This document shows positions 1 through 10,300 of a stretch of DNA of 64,000 nucleotides, one piece after another. The notes below the pieces were generated by a model that had not been told where the DNA came from, ran no database searches, and saw only the letters and a program-made list of their open reading frames with translations. A program made the translations under genes and the position numbers. The DNA comes from Closterium sp. NIES-65 (Eukaryota; Streptophyta; Zygnematophyceae; Desmidiales; Closteriaceae), in NCBI GenBank assembly GCA_948144175.1, contig CANXME010002090.1:201501-265500 (forward strand), written 5' to 3'. The stretch's first letter is position 1. Each line of letters begins with the position of its first letter.

Positions 1-3000
1 GCTGGTTAGGCTTGCTCGTTCTGTCCGCCACGTCCCTCCTCTACCTCCTCACCGCCCGCCTCCTCCGTGCCTGCATGGACCACACACCATCCACCGATCC
101 CCACTCCCCTGATACAAGTATCCACACCTCGACTGGAAGCAGCCACGCCTCCACCACCGCACCCTACACCTCCGCAACTTCTCCCCACACCTCCGCCACT
201 GCACTCCACGCCTCCACGATCACCACCTTCCCCGACATAGGCGCGGCAGCGTTCGGCCGCACAGGGCGCATACTTACATCTCTGGTGCTCTACGGGGAGC
301 TCTTCGCCGTGTCCGTCGAGCTGCTCATCCTCGAAGGCGACTCCCTCGCCTTCCTCTTCCCCTCCTTCGCCCCGCACGGCCTCAGTCTTGGCCCCTCCCT
401 CCGCCTGTCCGCCAACCAGGTGTGTTTTGAGGCGCCTCGAGCATAGACTCAACAGGCATGCTGACGTCTCCGGTGCTCTACGGGGAGCTCCTCTAGGGGA
501 AGAGGAAGGCTAGAGAGTCCCCTTCGAGGAAGGCTAGAGAGTCCCCTTCGAGGAAGGCTAGAGAGTCCCCTTCGAGGAAGGCTAGAGTGTCAGTGGAGCT
601 TCTCGTCCTCGAAGGGGACTCTCTAGCCTTCCTCTTCCCCTCGTTTCCTTCGCATGGCATTTCCCTGGGATCCTCGCTCCGCCTCTCCTTTTGAGTCGAC
701 TCAAAAGCTTCCCTTGGATCCTCGCTCCGCCTCTCCGCCTACCAGGTGAGTGTTCTGACGCGCCTTACAAGTTGTTCGGCCACGCTGGCCGCATGCTCAC
801 GTACGCCGCGCTATTCGCTTTTGAGAATTCTAAAACATGCTCACGTGCCTTGTGCTGTACGCTGCGCGATTCGTCGCCCCAGTCGAGCTGCTCAAGGTGG
901 CCTTTGAGTCAACTCAAAAGGCGTGCTCACATCTCTCCTCCTCTCTACAGGGAGCTCTTCGCCGCCCCAATCGAGCTGCCCATTCTCCAAGGCGAATTTA
1001 TGAAGGGATTCCCCTCCTTCGCTAGGCGAGGAAATCGCCTTCCTCTTCCCCTCCTTCTCCCGTGAAGTTAGGGTGTTTTTGAGACGTCTCAAAAACACCC
1101 TCACTTCACGTGGCTATTCTCCAAGGCGAATCAATGAAGGGATTCCCAGCTAGGCGAGGAAATCGCCTTCCTCTTCCCCTCCTTCTCCCCGAATGGCCTC
1201 CCCCTCGGCCGGCCCCACGCTCTGCCTCTCCGCCAGGTGTTTCTGATCGTCCCGTTTTAAGACGCCTCAATAAACGACCTCCCCCTTGGCCGCGTGGGTT
1301 TCTGATTTTCGCGTTTTGCGGTTCCTCAAACTCGCCTTGCTCTTCCCCTCCTTCGCCCCGCACCGCCTCCCCCTGAGCCCCTCCCTCCGCCTGTCGCCCA
1401 ACCAGGTGTTTCTGATCATCGCAGCACTGATTATGCTGCCCACAGTGTGGCTCAGAGAGATGTCTCTGCTCGCGTATGTGTCCGTGTCTGGGCTGCTTGC
1501 TGCGCTGGTCACAGTGGTGGTGAGAGTGGCTTGTGGCTTGTTAAGTGTCTACTGAAAACCCCCTGGGCCTCTCGATCCGCCTGTCGCCCAACCAGGTGTT
1601 TCTGATCATCGCAGCACTGATTATGCTGCCCACAGTGTGGCTCAGAGAGATGTCTCTGCTCGCGTATGTGTCCGTGTCTGGGCTGCTTGCTGCGCTGGTC
1701 ACAGTGGTGGTGAGAGTGGCTTGTGGCTTGTTAAGTGTCTACTGAAAACCCCCTGGGCCTCTCGATCCGCCTGTCGCCCAACCAGGTGTTTCTGATCATC
1801 GCTGCGCTGATCGTGCTGCCAACAGTGTGGTTACGAAAGATGTCTTTGCTCGCGTATGTGTCCGTGGGAGGGCTGCTCGCAGCGCTGGTCACGGTGGTGG
1901 GAGTGGCGTGGGTGGCGGCGATGGGGGCGGACGATGCAGGCTCTGCTGCTGCTTCTGCTTCTTCAACCGCAGCAGCAGCAGCAGCGGCAGCAGTGCAAGG
2001 GGAATCGGCGTTGCTGCGGGTGCAGGGAATACCAGTGGCGATGGGGATATTTGGGTTCTGCTTCTCAGGGCATGCAGTCTTCCCCACCATCTACCGCTCC
2101 ATGGACAAGCCACAGCACTACAACCGGGTGAGTGGGCGAGTGAGTGAGGCAGAGAGTAAAGAGTGGTGCATTGAGTCGGGGCATGCTGTGTTCCCCACCA
2201 TCTACCGCTCTATGGACAAGCCACAGCACCGGGTGAGTGAGTGAGTTTGTATCGAGACTGGTGCGGCACTTGTTCGTATTACAGGTTCTGTAACCCCCTG
2301 TTTTGGGTTCTTCTTCTCAGGGCATGCTGTCTTCCCCACCATCTACCGCTCCATGGACAAGCCCCAGCACTTCAACTGGGTAAGGGGTTGATGCCGCACT
2401 TCGTACGCGGTACAAGTGTTGTAACCCCTTGTGTTGATGTCTGCTTCTCGGGACATGCTGTCTTCCCCACCATCTACCGCTCCATGGACAAGCCCCAGCA
2501 CTTCAACTGGGTAAGGGGTTGATGCCGCACTTCGTACGCGGTACAAGTGTTGTAACCCCTTGTGTTGATGTCTGCTTCTCGGGACATGCTGTCTTCCCCA
2601 CCATCTACCGCTCCATGGACAAGCCACAGCACTATAACTGGGTGAGTGGGCGAGTGAGGGAGTCAGAGAGTAAAGAGTAGTGCATTGAGTCGGGGCATGC
2701 TGTGTTCCCCACCATCTACCGCTCCATGGACAAGCCCCAGCACTATAACCGGGTGAGTGGGCGAGTGTGTATCGATACTGGTGCGGCACTTGTGCGTATT
2801 ACAGGTTCTGTAACCCCCTGTTTTGGGTTCTGCTTGTCGGGCCATGCTGTGTTCCCCACCATCTACCGCTCCATGGACAAGCCACAGCACTTCAACTGGG
2901 TAAGGGGTTGATGCCGCACTTCGTACGCGGTACAAGTGTTGTAACCCCTTGTGTTGATGTCTGTTTCTTGGGACATGCTGTCTTCCCCACCGTCTACCAC

Positions 3001-3867
3001 TCCATGGACAAGCTCCAGCACCTCAACCGGGTGAGTGGGTAGAGGATGTGAATCTGCTATGGCACTTGCATGTTCAACTCCTTTCCTGTAACGCGAGCAT
3101 AGTTGCTCTATTTTTTAGGCGCCTCAAAAGCCCAGCCGCTCTATGCTACCCTCGTTTCCTCCTCCTCCCCTCCCCTCGCCTCCCCCCGCCAGGTGCTCCT
3201 CATCTGGTTCACTGTCTGCACATGCATATACGGCGGCATTGCCATTCTCGGCTATTCCATGTACGGACAAGCCACTGCCGCCCAGATTACCCTCAACCTG
3301 CCGCCCGCCCTCACACCATCCCGCATAGTCCTATGGACCACCATCATCTCTCCCCTCACCAAATTCGCCATCACCATCACCCCCGTCGCGCTCGCCCTCG
3401 AATCCTCCGTCTCCTCCCTCCTCTCCAACCTCTCCCCTCCCAGCCTCGCCTCCTGTACCCCTTACTGCATGCCCCGCTTCAAGCACAGAGGCTGCAGCTG
3501 CAACTGCAAGCACACTGCGCTCTGTCTCTCCTGGCTCTCATCTCTCCCGGGCTTTAACTGGGTGAGGGTCAGCAGCAAGACAGTTGTTTCCCTAACTGTG
3601 AGGACTCTACTGGTGGTGCTGGTGGCAGCGGCGGGGTTACTGCTTCCATTCTTCGCCCTGGTCATGACTCTCACAGGCTCTCTCCTCAGCATCTCCATCT
3701 CTTTGCTCCTCCCCACGGCCTGCCACCTCAGCATTAAGTGGCGCCAGCTGTCGCGTGCGTCGGTTGCGTGCCACGTGGCGATTCTCCTGGGAGGGACAGC
3801 GGCGGCTGTAACGGGGACGGTTTATGCTGTCAGGGGGATAGCTGCTGGTGGTGGTGGGTCGCATTAG
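1..3867 (+). CDS. AVT1-like vacuolar amino-acid transporter, 5' truncated by the window
   Basis: A multi-pass membrane transporter of the amino acid/auxin permease (AAAP) family, probably moving neutral amino acids across the vacuolar membrane (known role of AVT1 proteins). My model is three exons: <3-419, 1786-2127 and 3193-3867, all in phase 0 (139, 114 and 225 codons including the stop). Landmarks in order: FPDIGAAAFGR, ELFAVSVELLILEGDSLA, LPTVWLRKMSLLAYVS, FGFCFSGHAVFPTIYRSMDKP, LGYSMYGQ, WTTIISPLTKFAITITPVAL and FALVMTLTGSLLSI, which follow the order in plant AVT1 proteins. Both introns are GT-AG; intron 1 (420-1785) and intron 2 (2128-3192) are filled with degenerate or intact copies of neighbouring exons. 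Exon 2 carries an alanine run at 1963-1995. The start codon and first helices lie upstream of the window. Splice choices are inferred; transcripts could use other exon copies. Confidence 0.85.
425..441. repeat. Palindrome, core GCGC, right arm decayed
   Basis: TTTTGAGGCGCCTCGAG stands directly after the exon-1 end (CCAACCAGGTG), at the point where this copy loses the transporter reading frame. Confidence 0.6.
502..637. repeat. Inverted 24-bp triplicate facing a forward exon copy (hairpin)
   Basis: A 24-bp unit beginning GAGGAAGGCTAGAGAG is repeated three times plus a partial copy at 502-590. It is the reverse complement of the exon segment coding LEGDSLAFL. A forward copy of the same segment follows at 607-633, so the stretch can fold into a long hairpin. 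This is the only inverted copy seen in the array. Confidence 0.8.
688..707. repeat. Perfect palindrome, core TCGA
   Basis: CTTTTGAGTCGACTCAAAAG is a 20-bp perfect palindrome. It separates two copies of a segment containing GGATCCTCGCTCCGCCTC (668-685 and 717-734). Confidence 0.9.
819..835. repeat. Palindrome, core AATT, one arm shortened
   Basis: TTTTGAGAATTCTAAAA lies between two copies of the exon segment with GCATGCTCACGT (790 and 836). Confidence 0.7.
901..921. repeat. Palindrome, core TCAA
   Basis: Arms CCTTTGAG and CTCAAAAGG with core TCAA. The following segment restarts at an exon-1 copy (CGTGCTCACATCTCTCC). Confidence 0.75.
1062..1109. repeat. Long perfect palindrome, core ACGT, with extended stem
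   Basis: Positions 1071-1100 form a 30-bp perfect palindrome with the arms TTTTTGAG and CTCAAAAA around ACGT. An imperfect stem (GTGAAG...CTTCAC) extends it to 1062-1109. It separates two copies of the segment with CAAGGCGAAT and GAAGGGATTCCC. Confidence 0.9.
1254..1275. repeat. Decayed palindrome near ACGC core
   Basis: GTTTTAAGACGCCTCAATAA matches the family with changes in both arms. A second, weaker trace, TTTTGCGGTTCCTCAAA, follows at 1314-1330. Confidence 0.5.
1391..1770 (+). repeat. 190-bp tandem duplication of transporter exon 2
   Basis: Two consecutive 190-bp units (1391-1580 and 1581-1770) look identical by eye, and a third, diverged copy starting at 1771 holds the functional exon. 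Each unit carries the acceptor-like CCAACCAG, codes VFLIIAALIMLPTVWLREMS, then runs into VRVACGLLSVY and a stop. Near-identity points to a very recent duplication, or to an assembly artefact. Confidence 0.9.
2069..3030 (+). repeat. Eight-copy array of a 53-60 bp transporter exon segment
   Basis: The segment coding GHAVFPTIYRSMDKPQHYN occurs at 2069-2127, 2180-2232, 2321-2379, 2451-2510, 2582-2641, 2694-2752, 2840-2899 and 2971-3030. Every copy is followed at once by a 5' splice-site-like GTGAG or GTAAG. Upstream sequences fall into a few classes; copies 4, 5 and 8 share a spacer of about 70 bp beginning near GGGGTTGATGCCGC. Copy 2 has lost six bases. Copy 1 is fused in frame to exon 2 and is taken as the used one; the other seven lie in intron 2. 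Confidence 0.9.
3111..3130. repeat. Palindrome, core GCGC
   Basis: TTTTTTAGGCGCCTCAAAAG lies in transporter intron 2, between the last extra exon copy and the acceptor of exon 3. Confidence 0.75.
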
Positions 3868-4011
3868 CTGCTGATTTCGGTCTTGTGCTAATGCGACCCA
3901 CCAGCTGCTAAGCTGATTAGCAGTCAGGGGGGGTTGCACTTGAGATGATTCAGGGGGATTGCTGCTGCTGCTGATGACTCGCATTGTAGGGGAAGCTGCA
4001 GCTGTGTTGTA

Positions 4012-4245
4012 CTTCCAATTGCCAGCTGCAGCTGTGGCGGGAATGGTTTATGCCGTCAGGTTGATTGCTCCTGTTGGCGGTGGATTGCGCATTGAAGGGG
4101 AAACTACAGCAGCTGATTTCAGAAAACCAGTTGAGGCTGAGATGGGGAGCCGACCCACAAGATTCAGCTGCTGCTGGTGGACTCGCTGGTGGTCGTGGCG
4201 TTGGGGGTGGGTGAGGTCAAGGCCAGTTTTGAGAATTCTCATGAG
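4012..4245 (+). repeat. Degenerate copy of the transporter last exon, ending in a palindrome
   Basis: 4012-4130 repeats the end of exon 3 in decayed form: GGTTTATGCCGTCAGG at 4047 corresponds to GGTTTATGCTGTCAGG at 3820, followed by similar GGTGGTGGG and CAGCTGATTTC stretches. A family palindrome with core AATT, TTTTGAGAATTCTCATGAG, lies just downstream at 4227-4245. Confidence 0.6.
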
Positions 4246-4893
4246 TGGTGAGCTGAAGGGCAGTCTGTGCTGTGCTGACTGCCCTTGATCGGCGTATTTT
4301 TGTGTGTTGTGAGCAAAACAAGCAGATGCTGATGAAGAAAATCAGCTGTTGATGTTGCTGTGAGGGGGAATTGCGGCCCTTCTGGCAGATGGCAGAAAGT
4401 GCAGCCGTGAATGCGTCTTGGGGAAAACATCACCTAAACCCCAAAACATCACCTCTGGTTGGGTTTCGCTGGTGGAAGCATTGTTAGTTTTGGATGTTGC
4501 TTGCAGTCAACCTTAGCTTGTTGACCAGATTTTGGTGTCCATTATTGTGCGCACATTTAGTTTGTACAGCAACCATGAAAGCTTTCTTAAACACCTGTCA
4601 GTGCCATCTGTTCAATGAAGGTTGAAAAAACACCAACTGTCAACCAACATAACACATATCCTCAGCTCTCTGATGGTTGTTAGAAGGTGAAGTGCAGTCA
4701 AAAGCAGCGCAATTACTCATACACAAAAAGGCATTACACTATCGCCAGTTGACGGTCAGTGGCATGTGCTCCGAGGTGAACAGACAGTCACTGAGCGTCA
4801 ACTGGGGATAAATTACTCCTAACAGAAGAACCTGTTCCTAGCCCTAAGATAGCCATAAAGCGCAATGCACTGTAGTCGCACTCGATCTGAAGT
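4246..4893. other. Intergenic, no gene seen
   Basis: Between the transporter and the FAS1 gene (which converge) I see no supported reading frame or RNA gene. It probably contains the 3' untranslated regions of both genes. Confidence 0.5.
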
Positions 4894-5493
4894 CTACTTG
4901 GGCACGGTCGTGCCAGCGGGGATGAGAATCTTATCCACGCCATGCGCGATGAAGTATGGCCCAGCGTACAGCCGCGCGATTTGGATGGTCGTCCACGCGG
5001 CAGCAGGCGCGTTCGGCCCCTTGGCGAATGACACGGAGTTACCATTCTGTGGAGAAACCTTGTAGATCGCTTGCTTCAGTTGAGTCGCCAGCGGCTGCGA
5101 CTTTTTAAGGGAGTTCAGCTGAGGAACGGTTTGCTTCCGCGGGAGGATGTGGTATGCGGTGATGTTGTAGATGATGGGGATGTTGCTGCTTGTAACGGGG
5201 AGCTTCTTAGCGAGGGCTTGGGCTTCTGTGTCGCTGGGGAGGAGGATTGTGGCGTCCGCGAGGGCTGAGAAGTCGTATTTGGAGTTGAGCGCGAGGCCGA
5301 TGTAACGGTTGATATCCTTGGCGTATTTCGCGTATTGCGGGTAACGCTTCGTGATGTTCGTCGCCATGTTGTTCAGCTCCGCCTTGAGCTGCGCCTTGGT
5401 GGGCTTCGGCGGCGTTGCTTGAGCCCTCGCGCCAGCCACGCAGAGGGCGACGCAGATGACCCCGAGCACGGCGAGCACGCGAGAGGTGGCCAT
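4894..5493 (-). CDS. Secreted single-domain fasciclin (FAS1) protein
   Basis: A 199-residue, intronless extracellular FAS1-domain protein. FAS1 domains mediate cell adhesion or matrix interactions; the exact role here is unknown. It begins with a signal peptide (residues 1-23, hydrophobic LAVLGVICVALCVAGARA) before QATPPKP. The FAS1 H1-like motif is TILLPSDTEAQAL, the conserved Tyr-His appears in YHILP, and the H2-like end is YFIAHGVDKILIP. The protein stops at VPK with no hydrophobic GPI-type tail, so it is probably soluble in the wall or apoplast. The ATG at 5493 is chosen because the signal peptide starts there; the open frame upstream to 5721 has only a GTG start and no domain. Plant fasciclin-like arabinogalactan proteins usually add Pro-rich, GPI-anchored parts that are missing here. 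Confidence 0.88.
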   Translation of the reverse strand: MATSRVLAVLGVICVALCVAGARAQATPPKPTKAQLKAELNNMATNITKRYPQYAKYAKDINRYIGLALNSKYDFSALADATILLPSDTEAQALAKKLPVTSSNIPIIYNITAYHILPRKQTVPQLNSLKKSQPLATQLKQAIYKVSPQNGNSVSFAKGPNAPAAAWTTIQIARLYAGPYFIAHGVDKILIPAGTTVPK

Positions 5494-6676
5494 TATGCTG
5501 TTAATAATATTTTTTCCTGAGGAAAAAACGGGTTTATGCGAAGTGGAGAGTGCAATGGAAATCAGGTGCAAGTCTGGTGATGTGAAGTGCGAATTTTCTG
5601 CTGAGAAATTGAGGTTGAGTGAGAGAGACTGGTGAAAATCAATTTTCTGAAGAGGAATTTGTAGAGGCAAGGTTGGGTGGAATGGTACAGGGTTACTTGG
5701 TGTGGTGATTCGCGATGCCACAGTTGCGGTGTTGCAAGTCCTCGGCCCTCAGCAATGGCGAGCGCGGTGCGACGAAACGCGCTCGCGATTTCGGCGCCAC
5801 TGTGACAGGATGATTTCGGCGGCGGGAGACCACCGCGAGGCCTAGGGTAACAGCGCGAGTGGTGTGATACAAGCCAACAAAACAGTGATGGGTTGATGGT
5901 GGTGGCGATGTGACGAAGGTGTCAGGATGTCGGGAAGGTGAGACCATGGTCGCCTCGCTTATGGTAAGTCTCACGATGTCGCGAAGGTCTCACCCTCTGG
6001 GCTTGATTTCGCACTGGCAATGATCGGCGGTGTCGCGAGTGAATGTCGGTCAGCGAAAGCAGATGGGTGTCTGCGATAGAGCATCTGATCGTGCTACAAA
6101 AGATATGTTACACAGTTTAGCGGTTGATGTAGAATGCTTCGCCTGTAATTGTTTTTGTACAGAACTCTTGACAAATAACTTTGGATAAGCCTAAAAACGG
6201 GATGAAGTGTGCCTCTTGTTTTGCTGCAAAATGCAGTGGGTATCTTGCAGGCGTTTCTTCTCAATCTCGCGCCAGTCGAGGTCCGTACCCTGTAATGGCG
6301 ATCTAGCTTTCGTTTGCGTGAGCGCAACGATCATTTACCAGATGGATTTTATTTCAACTCTGTGTGATAACATCTAGCAAAGGGAAATCTCCATCTGGTG
6401 GTGGATGTCGAGTGCACGGCTTGAAGTCTTGAATCTAAGATGGACTGCAGCAGACAAAAAAATCCAAGTATGTATAAGCATTACATCCCTGTAACCATCC
6501 GTGCAGAACCTAACTTAATTATACTGTACAGAGCACGAGCCTCCACTTGCAGAAAGCGAGCACACCAGTTACCGTGAGAGCAGACGCACACCACGGGTGC
6601 AGATCAGCCGGCCGCAGCACTTCTGTGCTGGCAAATACCGCTAGATAGGCAGCACAGCACAGAGAAGAGGAGCCAC
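5494..6676. other. Intergenic, FAS1 upstream region
   Basis: Contains the FAS1 5' flank (minus strand). I found no second gene, tRNA or element. Short open frames here lack recognisable domains. Confidence 0.5.
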
Positions 6677-6845
6677 TCCACTTGCACGACTTGCACCACT
6701 TGCACCACTTGCACCACTTGCACCACTTGCACCACTTGCACCACTTGCACGACTTGCAAGACTTGCACGACTTGCACGACTTGCACGACTTGCACCACTT
6801 GCACCACTTGCACCACTTGCACCACTTGCACCACTTGCACGACTT
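6677..6845. repeat. 9-bp minisatellite
   Basis: About 18 tandem copies of CTTGCACCA, with CTTGCACGA variants grouped at the ends and in the middle. Open frames across it in several phases are an artefact of a period divisible by three. Confidence 0.95.
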
Positions 6846-6949
6846 AAGCGCCACAGAGCCAAATCTCTTGGCGAGCAACGATTGCTCACAGCATAAGACA
6901 GGCTGTTCAGTCGACTCAGTAACCCCACTGCACTGTGGGAGAGGCAGGC

Positions 6950-7300
6950 AGTAACCAGATACTTACATCTGCTACTGCTGCTGCTGCTTCAACACAGGGG
7001 CAAGTGGTAGCCAGAGACCTCGCTCACAGCATGAGATGGCTGTTCATTCAGCTCGAAAACCTCACTGCACTGAGGGAAGGGCAGGTGGTATCCAGAGCTC
7101 CACCCATGTCCCGCTGTAACCACAGGGGGCATTGATGAGGTGTGGCGATTGCACGCGCATCATTGCCCCCACCGCGTCTGCCACTCCCCAGTGCTGCTGC
7201 ACCTACTGTGTCTGCTACTGGTGCTGGTGCTACTAGTGCTGCATCGACACAGGTGCAGGCGGTAACCAGATCTCTGCTGCTGCTGCTGCTCATACAGCTG
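6950..7300 (-). repeat. Degenerate copies of the CSK terminal exon
   Basis: On the minus strand, about 7085-7200 repeats the segment coding MRVQSPHLINAPSGYGGT (here with PCGYSGT) and an Ala/Val stretch, matching the terminal exon at 7301-7519 with many changes. A further partial copy of the ACACAGGGGCAAGTGGTA type precedes it at about 6995. They lie downstream of the modelled stop codon. Confidence 0.65.
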
Positions 7301-10300
7301 CTACTGCTGCATCGACACAGGGGCAGGTGGTAACCAGATCTCCACCCTTGTCCCGCCGTACCCACTTGGAGCATTGATGAGATGAGGCGACTGCACACGC
7401 ATCACTGCCCCCACCGCCTCTGCCACACCCCTCACCACCTCCATTGCTGCTAAGGCGTCAGCAGCCCGTGCCAGCTTGCCAGGTGGCAGGTTTTGAGTGG
7501 AGGAGGCCGGACTGGCAGACTGGAGGGGGGTGGTTGGGGGGGAAGGATGCGGAGAAACCAGTAAGGTGGGGCTTTGATGAGCCTCAAACGAGGTGGATAC
7601 TATTTGGTATACTCGCCAGTGCACATGCTTCCAAACAGTCCCACCGCCTGATCTCTGATTCCTAAACCCCAAACCTCAGATTTCAAAACCCCCAAAATCC
7701 TGCACTCACCAGGTAGTGCACGCCCACACCACTTTCTTCCACCAGCAGCAGCACCCCTCCCCCCGGCGCTCTCTGCCAGTGCACGTGCACCCACCCGCCC
7801 TCAGATTGCAACCTAGACCCCAACCCCCATACCCAAACCCCTCAACTCACCAGGTAGTGCACGCCCACGCCACTGTCTTCCACCAACAGCAGCACTCCTC
7901 CCCCTGGCGCCCTCTGCCAGTGCACGTGCACCCACCCCCCGCCCTCTGTGGCATGCAGTGCAGCATCCAAAACCCCCTGCAACAGCCGCCTTATGTCACT
8001 CTCATGCCCCAACACCTCCCACGACTCCTCCTCCTCCTCTCCCCCCGCATGCCCCCGCCCCTGCTGCTCCCTCTCCTCCCCCACGCCACTGCTTCTTTCA
8101 AATCCTTCTGCTGCTGCAACCAACAAACGCCCGCGTTCTAGTCCTTCACCTCCTGCAGAGGAACCTACTTCAGACCTGCTAGTCGCCACATATTTCTCCA
8201 ACATAGCCTCATAAACCGCATCATCATCCATTCCACTGTCGTAGTCTTCTTTCTCTACCCCTACACCTGCATCACTCCCACCGCTCCATCTCAACCGTCC
8301 ATCTTCATCAACGGCCCCACTCAAACCACCCTGTCCATCACCATTTCCTCTCATCCCCTCATCCAAGCTTCTCGTTCCGGTGGTCCCCAATTCCTCCTCT
8401 CCGTTCTCCTCATTCCCAGCCCAGTTCTCCCTCCGACTAGGCACCCGGCCCAAAGCAGCAGTTGCAGGAAGGGAATTGGCAGGCACGATAGCAGGTTCGG
8501 CAGGCGCACCTACAGCAGGTCCCGTGTCTGGCCTTGGATTGGAGGAGCCATAGCTGACGGTGAAGTGGATTTCGCAGGCAGTGGCGAGGGAAGCAGCGGC
8601 GTCCAGCAGAGGCAGCAGCACCCGGTGCACACTGCACGTTGGGTGGAAGCTGGGATGGCGGAGAAATGACAAGAGAAAAGAAATGAAGAACGAGAAGAGA
8701 CAGCGAACCGGATTTCGCAGGCAGCGGCGAGGGAGGCAGGTGCGTCTGGCAGTGGCAGCACCACGCAGTGCATGCTGCGAGTTGGGTGGATGCGACTGCA
8801 TCGATTTTTGAGGCGCCTCAAAACTGCGTGAACTGAGACGATATTTTAGGCGCCTCAAAAGACAATTTTTTTAAGGCGCCTCAAAAGATTTTTGAGGCGC
8901 CTAAAAAATCTGGCAGTGGCAGCAGCATGCGGTGCATACTGCGGGTTGGGTGGATGCGACTGCATCCACCCAAATATTCGTGTGACTATTAAGAATTCTC
9001 ATAAGTCACATGGATGCGACTGCATCCACCCAACAGCTGATCCACCTGCTGGCAAATCCGGCCTGGTTGGCTGGTTACCCGTTAAAAAGACTAATAAACC
9101 TGCTGAAGGGCTGCGGACGAGCCTCTTCTTGAGGCGGCGCCAAGGGAACAGACAGTGCTGCTTTGAGAGGCCTCGATTTTTTTGAGAGGTCCCAAAAAAA
9201 TTGAGAGGTTCCAAACGATTTGAAAGGTCTGAGTAAAGTAACTCACCTGGATGTTTTTAGAGAATTCTCAAAAAACATACACGTAAAGTAACCCACCTGC
9301 CGAAGGGCTCCGGACGATCCTCTTGAGGCAGCGCCAAGGGAACAGACAGAGGCTTCAAGGCTTGTGGGTTGGCAGCAGAAGTGTCAGGAGCAGCCGGGGG
9401 GGTGGGCAGAAGGAGAGGCGGCATGGGGAGCTCCGTGTCAGCCAAAGGGGGAAGGAGGAGTTGAGTGCGGTGAGGAGCCGGAGGCGGCAGGATAGATTGG
9501 CGTGGGAAGTTGGCCGGGGTGGCAGCAGCAGTGGTGGTGGTGGTGGTGGGGAAGGGTTGAGCTATTCCACGCCCCACAGTTCCCACTGCCCCCTCTGTTG
9601 CTGCTGCTGCTGTGACTGCTGCTGCACCCGGGGGGTGTGGCAGGGGGTAGAGCGCCTGCTGTAGCTGCGACAGCACATCGCCTATCTCATCACCCTGAGA
9701 CACCATGCCTTGCACCAGGTCAGGGCCCAGCTGCATGGAGAAAAGGAGTGTGGGAAGAAGGGGCAGGCAGGCATGATGAGCATTCAAGCAACCACGTTCA
9801 CAACAGCGAATCGCCTATCTCGTCCCGCAGGGAAAGGGGTAGAGAGCCGGCTGCAGCTGCGACAGCACGTTGCCTATCTCATCGCCCTGAGACACCATGC
9901 CTTGCACCAGGTCAGGGCCCAGCTGGGGGGCCATGGCCCATGGGTAGGGAGATAGGTGGGTGGGGTGGCGGGGAATCAGCAGGGACAATTGGCATTCGAC
10001 CAATCATGTCCACTTCACACGGGCACAACGCCTATCTCGTCCCCTTGAGACATCATGCCTTGCACAAGCCCCCACTGGAGAGGGGTAGCGTGGGTGGTGG
10101 GGGTGTAGGTATGTGTGGGGGGGGGTTGGTAGCGTGGGTGGTGGGGGTGTAGGTATCGTGTGTGGGGGGGGGTTGGTAGCGTGGGTGAGGGGGACGAGCT
10201 ATCAAGCACAACATGTTCACAGGAGCACATCGCCTACCAGTCACAGTCATGCAACTTAAAAGTCGATTCAGAATTCTTTGCGTTCTTTACAGCCACTTGG

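Larger units (their letters stand above)
420..1392 (+). repeat. Array of degenerate exon-1 copies separated by palindromes
   Basis: Within intron 1 of the transporter, the sequence coding GRILTSLVLYGELF...LEGDSLAFLFPSF is repeated in whole or part at about 456-500, 592-687, 708-772, 773-818, 836-900, 922-1061, 1110-1253 and 1336-1392. The segments differ from each other by substitutions and small deletions and are separated by palindromes at 425, 688, 819, 901, 1071, 1254 and 1314. Several copies keep donor-like ends, for example the ACCAG|GTGAG at about 754. None keeps a full reading frame. Confidence 0.8.
8560..9040 (-). repeat. CSK: Repeated starts of CSK exon 8 separated by palindromes
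   Basis: The start of exon 8 (coding FHPTCSVHRVLLPLLDAAASLATACEI) is repeated at 8700-8803 as IHPTRSMHCVVLPLPDAPASLA and again at 8912-8966, with a last fragment, GGATGCGACTGCATCCACCC, at 9010. Five family palindromes occupy the junctions between these copies. Confidence 0.85.

Noticed and set aside
5494..5721. Longer start for the FAS1 protein
   Set aside because: The extra part begins with GTG, has no domain, and would bury the clear signal peptide.
7842..8858. Single 338-codon frame taken as a complete gene
   Set aside because: It is exon 8 of the CSK-like gene plus intron; splice signals and phase with exons 7 and 9 explain it better.
9160..9230. Additional palindromes of the family
   Set aside because: Only decayed A/T-rich inverted runs; kept as weak traces, not counted as members.
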